Assembly: GCA_044356305.1 (NCBI GenBank)
Contig: JBIKWM010000044.1
Coordinates: 1 to 23,831 of the forward strand
Direction: 5' to 3'
DNA from: JBIKWM01 sp044356305
GTDB taxonomy: Bacteria > Bacteroidota > Bacteroidia > UBA10329
DNA length: 23,831 bases
The translations under genes and the position numbers were made by a program. This document shows positions 6,377 to 13,754 of the stretch, in pieces. Each line of letters starts with the position of its first letter. Positions within the stretch are counted from its first letter, which is position 1. The notes beneath the pieces are model-generated. The model was not told the origin of the DNA and did no database searches. It saw only the letters and a program-made list of their open reading frames with translations.

Positions 6377-6741
6377 AGCTGATCGCGAAGGGCCACTAGT
6401 CCGGCCCGTACCACTTGCAGGCGTGTGACAAGGTCGGCAAGGTCTGTATCGGGCCCTTTTTCAGGTATCTGCTCTGTAACCGCTGGCCGTTTCTCTTTCA
6501 GGGCCTTGCGGGCACCTTCAATGGTATAGCCTTTTTCTCTCAGCAGATGCTGTATGGTGCGCAGGGTATCAATATCCTTGGCAGTGAAAAGCCTGTTGCC
6601 CTTCTTGTTCTTCTTGAGTTTGAGCACCTCAAACTCCTTCTCCCAATAGCGGATAAGGCTGTGGTTGACCCCCAATAGCTCGGCCACCTCGCCAATGGTG
6701 TGGTACAGCTTGCCTATCTGGTCCTTCTCTATGGCTGACAT
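6373..6741 (-). CDS. MerR-family transcriptional regulator
   Basis: A 122-residue protein from ATG 6741. The N-terminus is a MerR winged helix-turn-helix: KLYHTIGEVAELLGVNHSLIRYWEKEFEVL, then KNKKGNRLFTAKDIDTLRTIQHLLREKGYTIEGARKALKE. This matches the short MerR type common in Bacteroidota, which lacks a metal- or drug-binding C-terminal domain; only about 40 residues follow the DNA-binding part. An upstream GTG at 6780 overlaps the DUF4293 stop (GTGA), so translational coupling with a 13-residue extension is possible. The ATG fits the family start better. It is downstream of, and co-oriented with, the DUF4293 gene. Its stop overlaps that of the helical-repeat gene. Targets are unknown; the nearby intergenic repeats are an untested candidate. 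Confidence 0.88.
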   Translation of the reverse strand: MSAIEKDQIGKLYHTIGEVAELLGVNHSLIRYWEKEFEVLKLKKNKKGNRLFTAKDIDTLRTIQHLLREKGYTIEGARKALKEKRPAVTEQIPEKGPDTDLADLVTRLQVVRAGLVALRDQL

Positions 6742-6776
6742 GGCGGCTAAGCTAAGCACAAAGCTCAAGGTATGGC

Positions 6777-7253
6777 TCACCTCAGCCTATCGGCCGAGCG
6801 CACCAGTTCATCGTCCTTCTGTATGGCACGCACAGCAAGGAATGAGGTGATGAGACCTACGCATGGCAAGAGCAGCCAGAGGCTGGGGCTGCCGTGTACA
6901 TCCGGGGCATTTGCCAGCACTTCCATCTTATTCATATAGAACATGACGAAGCCTACCTGCAGCAGGTGTGCCAGCTGTCCTACACGGGCCAGGATGATCT
7001 GGAATTTGCGATTGCTGAACTGGAATATGGCGTAGAGACTGAGAATGATGATGAGCACCGAGGTGGCCGCAAGCGGGTACGCGTTCAGCACAAGGGTTGG
7101 TACACCCTCATTGAGCAGATAAATGCCCACAGGACGCAACTGATACACCGATTCCGCAACACCGAGGTTCACTAGAACTGCCGAGAGCATGACAGGGATG
7201 GCCGCGCAAAGGGCCGAAATGGAGAGATAGATTGTCTGTATACGTTGGATCAT
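6777..7253 (-). CDS. DUF4293 family membrane protein
   Basis: A 158-residue protein from ATG 7253, starting MIQRIQTIYLSISALCAA, the typical DUF4293 beginning; the frame is open for 27 more codons upstream, but that part would run into the divergent promoter region. Four hydrophobic segments are seen (about residues 8-28, 50-72, 82-105 and 118-140), and it ends RAIQKDDELVRSADRLR, the conserved family tail. DUF4293 is a four-helix inner-membrane family confined largely to Bacteroidota, with no established function. It is followed by the MerR gene in the same transcription unit and is divergent from the radical SAM gene. A weak -7 box (TTCCTTTG, minus strand 7284-7277) lies 23 nt before the ATG. 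Confidence 0.88.
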   Translation of the reverse strand: MIQRIQTIYLSISALCAAIPVMLSAVLVNLGVAESVYQLRPVGIYLLNEGVPTLVLNAYPLAATSVLIIILSLYAIFQFSNRKFQIILARVGQLAHLLQVGFVMFYMNKMEVLANAPDVHGSPSLWLLLPCVGLITSFLAVRAIQKDDELVRSADRLR

Positions 7254-7288
7254 GGCTTGCCGCTGAACAATGGCCGCAAAGGAAACCC

Positions 7289-7320
7289 ATTGCAGCCACC
7301 TCCGCGCTGTGGTACCTTGC
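7289..7320 (+). promoter_or_regulatory. Promoter of the radical SAM gene, possibly leaderless
   Basis: ATTG (7289-7292), a 20-bp gap and TACCTTGC (7313-7320) approximate the -33 TTTG / -7 TAnnTTTG pair. The -7 box ends 4 nt before ATG 7325, so the transcript would start at or next to the AUG. Confidence 0.4.
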
Positions 7321-7324
7321 AGCC

Positions 7325-8359
7325 ATGCACCCAAAGGGACGAGGCACCGCGACCAACCCTACCAACCGGTTCGATAGGCTGAGCTATGGTCCCGAGACCG
7401 ACCCGGACGAAGAGCCCAGCAACCTGACCAGATTCATCCAGGTCTTTCCGCGCACCATCATCAATGAGGTGAAGAGCCCAGATGTGCCTCTTGACAGGTC
7501 GGTGAATCCCTATCAGGGCTGCGAGCACGGATGCAGCTACTGCTACGCCCGCAATTCGCACGAGTATTGGGGCTACGATGCCGGCCTCGGGTTTGAGCGC
7601 AATGTGCTGTATAAATCCAATGCCCCCGAACTTCTGGAGGCCGCTCTGTCAAAGAAGAATTACCGTCCGCTGCCCATCATGCTCAGTGGCAACACCGACT
7701 GTTATCAGCCGATTGAACGGAAATTCGGGATCACACGAAAGCTGCTCGAAGTTCTCCTCCGATTCAATCATCCGGTGGGCATCATCACCAAGAACAGCCT
7801 CATTGAGCGCGATCTGGATCTGCTTACCCAACTGGCCGGGCGCAGGTTGGTCACGGTAGCCATAAGCATCACCACACTTGACGAAGGACTACGTCTGAGC
7901 CTTGAACCGCGAACTGCGGCCGCCCATCGCAGACTAACTACGGTACAACGACTTTCTGAGGCCGGTATCCCTGTATTTGTGATGATGGCCCCTATCATTC
8001 CTGGCCTCAACAGCAGCGAGGTGGCATCCATAGCCGAACAGGCCGCTGCCCGTGGCGCCTTGGGCATTGGTCACCAGATGGTGCGGCTTAACGGACATCT
8101 GGCCGATCTCTTCAGCCATTGGCTCTCCGTACATTACCCAGACAGAAAGGAAAAGGTCCTTTCTCTTATAAAACAGACCCACGGTGGCACATTGATCGAG
8201 AACCGGTTCGGCACCCGCATGAAAGGCGAGGGTCCGGTAGCCGCCCAGGTGGGGGATATGATGCGAATTGCCAGAGCCAAACACTTCAAAGGGCGCAGCA
8301 TCCCTCCGTTCGACCTCAGCCTGTTTGCTGTCCCTGACAGTCAACTCAAGATATTCTGA
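7325..8359 (+). CDS. PA0069-family radical SAM protein, SplB-related
   Basis: A 344-residue protein from ATG 7325 (MHPKGRGTATNPTNRFDRL). It carries the radical SAM cluster motif Cys66-x3-Cys70-x2-Cys73 (CEHGCSYCYAR) after the conserved NPYQG, followed by SGNTDCYQPIERK, ITKNSLIERDLDLL, ISITTLDEGL and a C-terminal RIARAKHFKG. These are hallmarks of the family named PA0069 family radical SAM protein, which is related in sequence to spore photoproduct lyase but has no settled substrate. The enzyme would bind a 4Fe-4S cluster and cleave S-adenosylmethionine in the cytoplasm. The alkyltransferase gene begins 18 nt downstream on the same strand, so the two are probably co-transcribed. This supports, but does not prove, a link to nucleic-acid repair. 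Confidence 0.88.
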   Translation: MHPKGRGTATNPTNRFDRLSYGPETDPDEEPSNLTRFIQVFPRTIINEVKSPDVPLDRSVNPYQGCEHGCSYCYARNSHEYWGYDAGLGFERNVLYKSNAPELLEAALSKKNYRPLPIMLSGNTDCYQPIERKFGITRKLLEVLLRFNHPVGIITKNSLIERDLDLLTQLAGRRLVTVAISITTLDEGLRLSLEPRTAAAHRRLTTVQRLSEAGIPVFVMMAPIIPGLNSSEVASIAEQAAARGALGIGHQMVRLNGHLADLFSHWLSVHYPDRKEKVLSLIKQTHGGTLIENRFGTRMKGEGPVAAQVGDMMRIARAKHFKGRSIPPFDLSLFAVPDSQLKIF

Positions 8360-8377
8360 TCCATTTCTGGGTTGACC

Positions 8378-8848
8378 ATGGAGTACTGTGAATTGATTGA
8401 TAGTCCACTTGGTCCTTTGCTCATCAGAGCCTCAGTTAACGGAATCACTAAGGTCTCTTTCATGGATTCTGGTGGATTGATCGCAGCGAATCCATCAGCG
8501 CTCACTTCGCGTTGTGCCAAACAACTAACATCCTATTTTAAAGGTGATCTTCAGGAATTTGACCTCGCGCTCGACCCTGTAGGCACTGACTTCCAGAAAC
8601 GCGTGTGGGCTGCATTGGCCGAAGTGCGCCATGGCCGAACAGAGAGTTATGCCCAATTGGCAAGGCGGTTAGGCAATCATCTGTTCACCCGTGCAGTAGG
8701 CACCGCCAACGGTGCCAACCCGATCGCGATCATTGTGCCGTGCCACCGCATCATCGGGTCCGATGCATCGCTTACCGGATATGCCGGTGGGCTGTGGCGC
8801 AAGAAATGGCTCTTAGAGCATGAGAGCCACCAGACTTTGCTTTTTTAG
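8378..8848 (+). CDS. ogt: Methylated-DNA--protein-cysteine S-methyltransferase (O6-alkylguanine repair)
   Basis: A 156-residue protein from ATG 8378; a TTG two codons earlier is less likely. It has the full MGMT/Ogt signature: the DFQKRVWAALAEVRHGRTESYAQLA helix, arginine-finger region FTRAVGTANGANPIAIIV, active-site Pro121-Cys122-His123-Arg124, and LTGYAGGLWRKKWLLEHE. These proteins transfer an alkyl group from O6-alkylguanine (and O4-alkylthymine) to the active cysteine in a single irreversible event. Only the one-domain form is present: there is no Ada N-terminal zinc-cysteine domain and no AraC part, so it is not the adaptive-response regulator. It follows the radical SAM gene by 18 nt and probably shares its transcript. 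Length is normal and all key residues are seen. Confidence 0.95.
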   Translation: MEYCELIDSPLGPLLIRASVNGITKVSFMDSGGLIAANPSALTSRCAKQLTSYFKGDLQEFDLALDPVGTDFQKRVWAALAEVRHGRTESYAQLARRLGNHLFTRAVGTANGANPIAIIVPCHRIIGSDASLTGYAGGLWRKKWLLEHESHQTLLF

Positions 8849-9027
8849 GCTTCAGACCGAGCAGCGAACATCTTTCCCGCTGAATTGTAACTCTAATCAC
8901 ACCGTCACAAAGAGTGGCGAGTGTACTTTCGGGCCAAAGTTCAAAAGACTTGGGAAACGTCCCATTGTTCCTGAAAAACAGAACCCAGATTACTGACAAT
9001 CAATCATCAACATCAATAAATTAGAAG

Positions 9028-9345
9028 ATGGCACTCGAACTGACTGACGCCAATTTTGACGAGATCGTACTGAAGAGCGACAAGCCGGTACTGGTCGATT
9101 TCTGGGCTGTATGGTGTGGCCCATGCCGCATGGTGGCCCCTATCGTAGAAGAACTGAGCAAAGATTTTGAAGGGACTGCCGTTGTGGGCAAACTCGATGT
9201 GGATAACAACCCCGAGGTGAGTGCCAAATTCGGCATCCGCAACATACCTACCCTGCTCGTGTTCAAGAACGGAGTGGTGGTTGATAAGCAGGTAGGAGCT
9301 GTGCCCAAGCCTGTGCTGGCGCAGAAACTGCAGGCTCAGCTCTGA
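9028..9345 (+). CDS. trxA: Thioredoxin
   Basis: A 105-residue protein with the canonical thioredoxin fold and active site Trp29-Cys30-Gly31-Pro32-Cys33 in VDFWAVWCGPCRMVAPIVEE, followed by KLDVDNNPEVSAKFGIRNIPTLLVFKNG with the conserved cis-Pro in IPT. It lacks a signal peptide and so is the cytoplasmic disulfide reductase that serves ribonucleotide reductase, peroxiredoxins and others. The ATG at 9028 follows an A-rich stretch (AATAAATTAGAAG), a normal Bacteroidota initiation region without a strong Shine-Dalgarno. The 180-bp leader contains a possible -7 box, TACTTTCG (8924-8931). A strong hairpin follows the gene at 9373-9418, so it is probably transcribed alone. Confidence 0.97.
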   Translation: MALELTDANFDEIVLKSDKPVLVDFWAVWCGPCRMVAPIVEELSKDFEGTAVVGKLDVDNNPEVSAKFGIRNIPTLLVFKNGVVVDKQVGAVPKPVLAQKLQAQL

Positions 9346-9372
9346 TAGCTGGGGCTTTTCAGTAACACACAT

Positions 9373-9418
9373 CACAGACCCGCTGCCCCCTACCGATATT
9401 TGGGGCAACGGGTCTGTG
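9373..9418 (+). terminator. Strong 16-bp hairpin between trxA and the DUF58 gene
   Basis: CACAGACCCG (9373-9382) pairs perfectly with CGGGTCTGTG (9409-9418). After one mismatch, TGCCCC (9384-9389) pairs with GGGGCA (9402-9407) around a 12-nt loop. It lies 28 nt after the trxA stop and 13 nt before the next GTG start. There is no T-run, so it may be a terminator, an mRNA-stabilising end, or a structure affecting DUF58 translation. Confidence 0.55.
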
Positions 9419-9431
9419 GCATTGAACAAGG

Positions 9432-10352
9432 GTGGATACCATATCGGTACATAGCCAGAAGGTGAAGCAGTTCAGCAGTCTCGAACTGCTGGCTCGGCAG
9501 GTGGTGGAGGGTTTCATCACTGGGCTGCACAAGAGCCCGTTCCATGGTTTCTCGGTCGAATTTGCTGAACACCGCCTTTACAACACGGGCGAATCGACAC
9601 GCCACATCGACTGGCGTCTGTTTGGCCGAACCGACAAGCTGTTTGTGAAGCGCTATGAGGAGGAGACCAACCTACGCTGTCAGGTGGTCATTGATATTTC
9701 ATCGAGCATGGACTATCCGGCCGATGGGCCGCGAACGAAACTGCAATTCAGTGTGCAGGCCGCAGCCGCACTGATATATCTGCTCAAAGCACAGCGGGAT
9801 GCATTCGGCATCAGCCTGTTTGCCGATAAGGTGGAACTGCATACCCAGGCCAAGTCAAGCGGCACCCACGCCAAGATGATATTTCAACATCTCGAAGGGT
9901 TAATAGAGCCTCGTACGGGACAAAGACGCAGTGCCGCGACCGATGCTTTGCATGAGGTGGCCGAGAAAGTGCACCGCAGGTCTCTGGTGATCATCTTCTC
10001 CGACATGTTCGACAATTCGGGGCGCAGCACAGAGGAACTATGGCGCTCTATTGGTCACCTGAGGCACAATAGGCACGAGGTCATCATTTTCCATGTCACC
10101 GATCAGCGTCACGAACGGGATTTCAGTTTCGACAACCGCCCCCATCATTTCATAGATCTCGAAACAGGCGATGAACTCAAGCTAAATCCTGCCGAGGTGC
10201 GCGATGCCTACCGCCAACAATCATCGGCTCTCTATGACGCACTGAAGCTGAAAAGTGCCCAGTTCGGTTGTGATTTCATCGAGGCCGACATCAATCAGGA
10301 CTTCGATCAGGTGCTCCTCCCCTACCTACTTAAACGCCAAAAACTTTACTGA
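9432..10352 (+). CDS. DUF58 / von Willebrand factor A-like protein
   Basis: A 306-residue cytoplasmic protein from GTG 9432. The DUF58 signature is clear: FHGFSVEFAEHRLYNTGESTRHIDWRLFGRTDKLFVKRYEEE, followed by a vWA-like segment whose metal-ion site has Asp88, Ser90 and Ser92 (DISSSMD). Later come FGISLFADKVE and SLVIIFSDMFDN. DUF58 proteins usually sit beside a MoxR AAA+ ATPase and are thought to work with it in chaperone-like maturation of membrane or extracytoplasmic complexes. Here no moxR or bat genes are adjacent, so this is a stand-alone copy. The exported protein at 10356 begins 3 nt after its stop and is surely co-transcribed. The GTG start sits just after a strong hairpin. Confidence 0.9.
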   Translation: MDTISVHSQKVKQFSSLELLARQVVEGFITGLHKSPFHGFSVEFAEHRLYNTGESTRHIDWRLFGRTDKLFVKRYEEETNLRCQVVIDISSSMDYPADGPRTKLQFSVQAAAALIYLLKAQRDAFGISLFADKVELHTQAKSSGTHAKMIFQHLEGLIEPRTGQRRSAATDALHEVAEKVHRRSLVIIFSDMFDNSGRSTEELWRSIGHLRHNRHEVIIFHVTDQRHERDFSFDNRPHHFIDLETGDELKLNPAEVRDAYRQQSSALYDALKLKSAQFGCDFIEADINQDFDQVLLPYLLKRQKLY

Positions 10353-10355
10353 CCA

Positions 10356-11117
10356 ATGCGCTTCAAGGAATCCTTGGCCATCATTCTTTTACTCTGTTCC
10401 GTTATGACCGCAAGGGCAGTCACATTCAATTCAATCGAGCGCAACGTGCCTGTCAAGGCCCGATATGAGGCCTTTGAGCAATCGGTCGTGGATGTGATGT
10501 TGCAGCTCGATGCCCGCACTGAGGCCCGAAAAGACTACTACCTTCGATTCGTTTACGTCATCGGGACCGATACTATAACCGACCACCAGCTCATAGATGG
10601 CAACCACAAGGGCATAGTCAAACGCCTTCGCCTCGATGCCACCGAGACTGTAGATGTGCTCATGTACCTCCACGACCGCAACCTCGAATTGCTGACCGAC
10701 ATTACCGGTGAACTTACAATTATCCGCGACCCGAGCGTGCGCTACACGGATGAGAACAGCTTGCCATCCTTCACCGGAACTGTTTGGGACCGCCAGCAGA
10801 TTCCGCTATTCCGCATTGTTAAACAGGATAGCCTGCGCCAGGTCTTGGCAATCAAATTCGATCTTACAGAAAATTTCGAATACGACAAGCTATACTTCAA
10901 CATCAAACTCATCAATCCGAGTTTGGGCATTCAGGTACTTTCAAAGAACATTGAGGTGAACCCCACCAGCTCCCGCGACCTTAAGCAACAACTCATCAGC
11001 ATTGACATACCGGAAATGACCCTGAACGAGAAAGGCACTTATTATATGCAGATCATTCAGAGAATGGGCAATAAGCGCGTGAACGGTGTGAAAAAAGTCT
11101 ATTACAGCCTCAATTGA
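10356..11117 (+). CDS. Exported protein of unknown function, co-transcribed with the DUF58 gene
   Basis: A 253-residue protein with a signal peptide of about 21 residues (MRFKESLAIILLLCSVMTARA, no lipobox cysteine after the cleavage site). The mature part appears beta-rich: two stretches of alternating hydrophobic residues (about 45-125, VVDVMLQLDA to LTIIRD, and 150-253, LFRIVKQDS to KKVYYSLN), suggesting two beta-sandwich domains. The C-terminus (GTYYMQIIQRMGNKRVNGVKKVYYSL) loosely recalls envelope proteins near gliding genes, but I do not recognise a family and give no name. It starts 3 nt after the DUF58 stop, so the two proteins may act on a common periplasmic process. Confidence 0.75.
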   Translation: MRFKESLAIILLLCSVMTARAVTFNSIERNVPVKARYEAFEQSVVDVMLQLDARTEARKDYYLRFVYVIGTDTITDHQLIDGNHKGIVKRLRLDATETVDVLMYLHDRNLELLTDITGELTIIRDPSVRYTDENSLPSFTGTVWDRQQIPLFRIVKQDSLRQVLAIKFDLTENFEYDKLYFNIKLINPSLGIQVLSKNIEVNPTSSRDLKQQLISIDIPEMTLNEKGTYYMQIIQRMGNKRVNGVKKVYYSLN

Positions 11118-11156
11118 AAATTTTTCATCAGTCGGCATCTCAGCATGGAAAAATGC

Positions 11157-11164
11157 TACATTTG
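11157..11164 (+). promoter_or_regulatory. -7 promoter box of the tRNA-Asp gene
   Basis: TACATTTG is a perfect TAnnTTTG match, ending 20 nt before the mature tRNA 5' end. No clear -33 element lies at 19-21 bp. The spacing fits a short 5' leader removed by RNase P. Confidence 0.55.
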
Positions 11165-11184
11165 CGGCCCGATAAACGTACCAC

Positions 11185-11258
11185 GGATCGGTAGTTCAGT
11201 CGGTTAGAATGCCGCCCTGTCACGGCGGAGGTCGCGGGTTCGAGTCCCGTCCGGTCCG
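11185..11258 (+). tRNA. tRNA-Asp (GTC anticodon)
   Basis: A 74-nt cloverleaf. The acceptor stem GGATCGG pairs with CCGGTCC (one U-G pair). The D arm is GTTCAGTCGGTTAGAAT. The anticodon stem CCGCC/GGCGG holds the loop CTGTCAC with anticodon GTC at 11219-11221. The T arm is CGGGTTCGAGTCCCG, and the discriminator base is G at 11258. CCA is not encoded (CAA follows), so it is added enzymatically. It closely resembles the E. coli tRNA-Asp sequence. It is a single tRNA with its own promoter box and terminator. Confidence 0.97.
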
Positions 11259-11284
11259 CAACCCTTGGGGCCTAATAGGCTCTG

Positions 11285-11315
11285 GCCTCGGTAGAAATGC
11301 CGGGGCTTTTTTTTT
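11285..11315 (+). terminator. Rho-independent terminator of the tRNA-Asp unit
   Basis: GCCTCGG (11285-11291) pairs with CCGGGGC (11300-11306), with one G-U pair, around an 8-nt loop, followed directly by nine T residues (11307-11315). It is the clearest intrinsic terminator in the window. The rest of the gap to 11522 is AT-rich, with a small hairpin CCAATT/AATTGG at 11440-11455 and no gene seen. Confidence 0.85.
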
Positions 11316-11510
11316 AGGTTTCAGTTTGCCTCACATTTCATTGGCTAACTAGGACAGGTTGCTGTGGAGGTCAGTAAGAGCATGACCACTCTAACAGAAA
11401 TACTCACATTTCACTTATATTCAATAACATGCAACGCTCCCAATTTTTCAATTGGATGAATTTACACCTACTCTGGCCAACATCCTGAATCTCATAGACC
11501 AATCGCCACG

Positions 11511-11518
11511 CAACTTTG
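11511..11518 (+). promoter_or_regulatory. Possible -7 box of the WD40 gene
   Basis: CAACTTTG matches TAnnTTTG with one mismatch and ends 4 nt before ATG 11523, the same spacing as at three other genes in the window. No -33 element is evident. Confidence 0.35.
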
Positions 11519-11522
11519 ACCA

Positions 11523-12428
11523 ATGCTACCTCGGGTCGTGAACATAGCCCGTCTCATTGGGCATGGCGGTCCGGTTTACGGCCTTCAGCCTGGCAGACAA
11601 CCACACACAGTGTTCTCGTGCAGTAGCGACCGCACCGTGGCCGAGTGGGACCTGCGCGCTCTCAAGCCTGTGGGTTTCAGCATACGGCTTGAGCATGCAG
11701 CATACAGTATCCTTCATCTGATCAATGAACAGTACCTCCTCATCGGCAATGCTGCCGGTGGTATTCATGTGATCAACCTGGATTCGAGAAGCGAGGTGCG
11801 GTTGCTACAGAATCATACCTTGCCGGTGTTCGACCTTCTGCATGTAGCCTCAACTGGACAAGTGCTGAGTGTTGCTGCCGATGGCACAATGTGCGCCACC
11901 GACACCGCCACATGGACCTGCCTCAAGGTGCTGCGGCTTACCAATGCCAAGGTTCGTGCGTTGACTCTTAGCCCAGCAGGCACTCAGTTGGCCGTGGCCT
12001 GTGGCGATGGGGACGTGCGATTGTTCCGTACTGCCGACCTCGCGCTCGAGGGCGAACTGCGGGCCGCCTCTGCCTCGGTCAATGCGGTGGCGTACCTCAA
12101 TGACGGGCAGACCGTGGTCTGTGGAGACAAGGATGCACACCTGCATGTCTGGGACCTGCGCACCGGCCTGTTGCACCAGAGCATACCTGCTCACAACTAT
12201 GCCATCTATCACCTGGCCCTACGGCCCGATGGCCGTGTACTGGCCAGCGCCAGCCGGGACCGGACCGTAAAACTGTGGGACACCTCAACCTTGGAGCCGT
12301 TGCGCAGAATGGACCAGCGCAAATACGGAGGCCACACTCACTCGGTCAATCGGCTACTGTGGACAGATGATCGGCACCTGCTGAGCACCGGAGACGACCG
12401 CAGCATCATAGTATGGGGCGTTGAATAG
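11523..12428 (+). CDS. WD40-repeat beta-propeller protein
   Basis: A 301-residue protein with no signal peptide or membrane segment, made of seven WD40 repeats that fill its length, enough for one closed propeller. Recognisable units include GHGGPVYGL...SSDRTVAEWDLR, NAKVRALTLSPAGTQLAVACGDGDVRLF, ASVNAVAYLNDG...DAHLHVWDLR, NYAIYHLALRPDG...SRDRTVKLWDT and HTHSVNRLLWTDD...GDDRSIIVWG. WD40 propellers are protein-interaction platforms. Stand-alone ones are frequent in Bacteroidota, without a known specific partner. It is flanked by the tRNA terminator and a convergent methyltransferase gene whose stop is only 15 bp away, so it is monocistronic. The ATG is preceded within 4 nt by a -7-like box. 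Confidence 0.93.
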   Translation: MLPRVVNIARLIGHGGPVYGLQPGRQPHTVFSCSSDRTVAEWDLRALKPVGFSIRLEHAAYSILHLINEQYLLIGNAAGGIHVINLDSRSEVRLLQNHTLPVFDLLHVASTGQVLSVAADGTMCATDTATWTCLKVLRLTNAKVRALTLSPAGTQLAVACGDGDVRLFRTADLALEGELRAASASVNAVAYLNDGQTVVCGDKDAHLHVWDLRTGLLHQSIPAHNYAIYHLALRPDGRVLASASRDRTVKLWDTSTLEPLRRMDQRKYGGHTHSVNRLLWTDDRHLLSTGDDRSIIVWGVE

Positions 12429-12443
12429 GAGCGCAGAGGGTCT

Positions 12444-13727
12444 CTACCCGAGTAATGACGGCTCGGGCACGCCCGATGGCTCACACACCGCCTCATACAA
12501 TCCGCGCCCGATGCGTTCGACAATCCCTACCACCAGCGCATTGCCCAGTAAGTGAGCTCTGCGCACGGGTGTGACTCCCACCGTATGCCCATCTGGGAAT
12601 CCCATCAGGCGCTCCAATTCAACGGGCGAAAGTCTGCGCATCACACCTTTTTGCTCCACCACATGACGCATCCGGCTGGCACTGCTACCGCCCTCGCCTG
12701 TTACAATGGTCCGGCTCGGGCGGTCCTTTGGGTCAGGGAAAGGCATGGCCCCCTCGCTGTAGAGGTAGGCGTGTCCGTTGGCAGCCGTACGTTGAATACG
12801 CTTGGCACCTTTATAGTCATCCCACTTCTTCAGTTCAGTTTTTGGGATGATGAGGTCTTTCGATACTTCACTCAGTGGCTGGAGCACTTCACCCAATGTC
12901 TGACGTGGACCAGCGTAAACCGGTAAGGTGCGCAGAGTGGTCACTTGACGGCCCACCATCAGTCCGCAGGAGTGAAATTCGGGCCCAGTACCATTTTGGT
13001 TGAATGAATTGGTGATGGCCGCCAGATCGCCCTCCAGTTCAAAGGATTCTGGATAATGTCTGATGTCGGCCTCGCATGGCAGTGCCTGTGCCATGGGCCC
13101 GTCATCAAGCAGATGGTCGGTGGCAGGGGCATCTATTATTCTCCGATACATGTCTGATGACTGATGGTACCCTATCAGGAATACCCTCCGCCTGCGCTGC
13201 GGCAGACCATAGTCGGCTGCATTCACCACACGCCATTCCACTGCATAACCAAGGTCGGCAAGCGATGCGAGCATCACCGCAAAGTCCCGCCCGCGCTGTT
13301 TGACAGGCGATTTTAAAAGGCGGTCGACATTCTCAAGCAGTAGATACTTGGGCTTGTGGCGTTTGCGTTCCAAAATGCCATGAATGCTCCACCACAGCAC
13401 ACCTTTCTGCCCCACAAGTCCCTCAGCCGCTCCCAGTGCCCTGGCCACAGAATAATCCTGGCAGGGAAAACCGCCCACCAGCAGGTCGTGGTCAGGAATC
13501 TCCGAGAACCGTGTGGCGATCACCCGCTCTATGTCCTCATTGCAATGGCCCTCCGTCCCGAAGTTCCTTTGGTAGATCCCTGAGGCATACTGGGCTTTCT
13601 CGCCCGGCTCCCACTGGTTGTTCCAGATGGTCTTAAATACCGGATTACCGTGGGGGTCGCGAACGCGCTCAAGGCCCAGCCTGAATCCTCCTATTCCAGC
13701 AAAAAGTTCAATTGTGCGTAGCGCCAT
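12444..13727 (-). CDS. dcm: DNA (cytosine-5-)-methyltransferase
   Basis: A 427-residue C5-cytosine methyltransferase from ATG 13727 (MALRTIELFAGIGGFRLGLE); a GTG directly after the vsr stop (13754) would add nine residues. Motif I is FAGIGGF (residues 9-15). Motif IV carries catalytic Cys89 in GGFPCQDYS. Motif VI is ENV (132-134), and motif VIII begins QRRRR (177). The variable target-recognition region spans about 220-340, motif IX is RLSPVELERLMGFPDG (365-380), and motif X is GNALVVG. All catalytic parts are intact, so it should methylate cytosine in double-stranded DNA; the recognition site cannot be read from sequence. It is last in an operon after vsr. No restriction endonuclease gene is seen nearby, so it is either solitary or part of a dispersed system. 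Confidence 0.94.
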   Translation of the reverse strand: MALRTIELFAGIGGFRLGLERVRDPHGNPVFKTIWNNQWEPGEKAQYASGIYQRNFGTEGHCNEDIERVIATRFSEIPDHDLLVGGFPCQDYSVARALGAAEGLVGQKGVLWWSIHGILERKRHKPKYLLLENVDRLLKSPVKQRGRDFAVMLASLADLGYAVEWRVVNAADYGLPQRRRRVFLIGYHQSSDMYRRIIDAPATDHLLDDGPMAQALPCEADIRHYPESFELEGDLAAITNSFNQNGTGPEFHSCGLMVGRQVTTLRTLPVYAGPRQTLGEVLQPLSEVSKDLIIPKTELKKWDDYKGAKRIQRTAANGHAYLYSEGAMPFPDPKDRPSRTIVTGEGGSSASRMRHVVEQKGVMRRLSPVELERLMGFPDGHTVGVTPVRRAHLLGNALVVGIVERIGRGLYEAVCEPSGVPEPSLLG

Positions 13728-13754
13728 ACAGTGCACGAAACTATCGGGCCGCAC

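Noticed and set aside
11440..11455. CCAATT/AATTGG hairpin before the WD40 gene
   Set aside because: The stem is short, AT-rich and about 70 nt upstream; it is too weak to call a terminator or operator.
12447..12467. CCCGAG/CTCGGG inverted repeat between the WD40 and dcm genes
   Set aside because: It lies within the last codons of dcm with a 9-nt loop and no T-run, so terminator function is not supported.
13147..13160. ACATGTCTGATGAC inside dcm, resembling the intergenic repeat
   Set aside because: It lies in conserved coding sequence, lacks the TCATA block, and a 10-bp match can occur by chance in this window.
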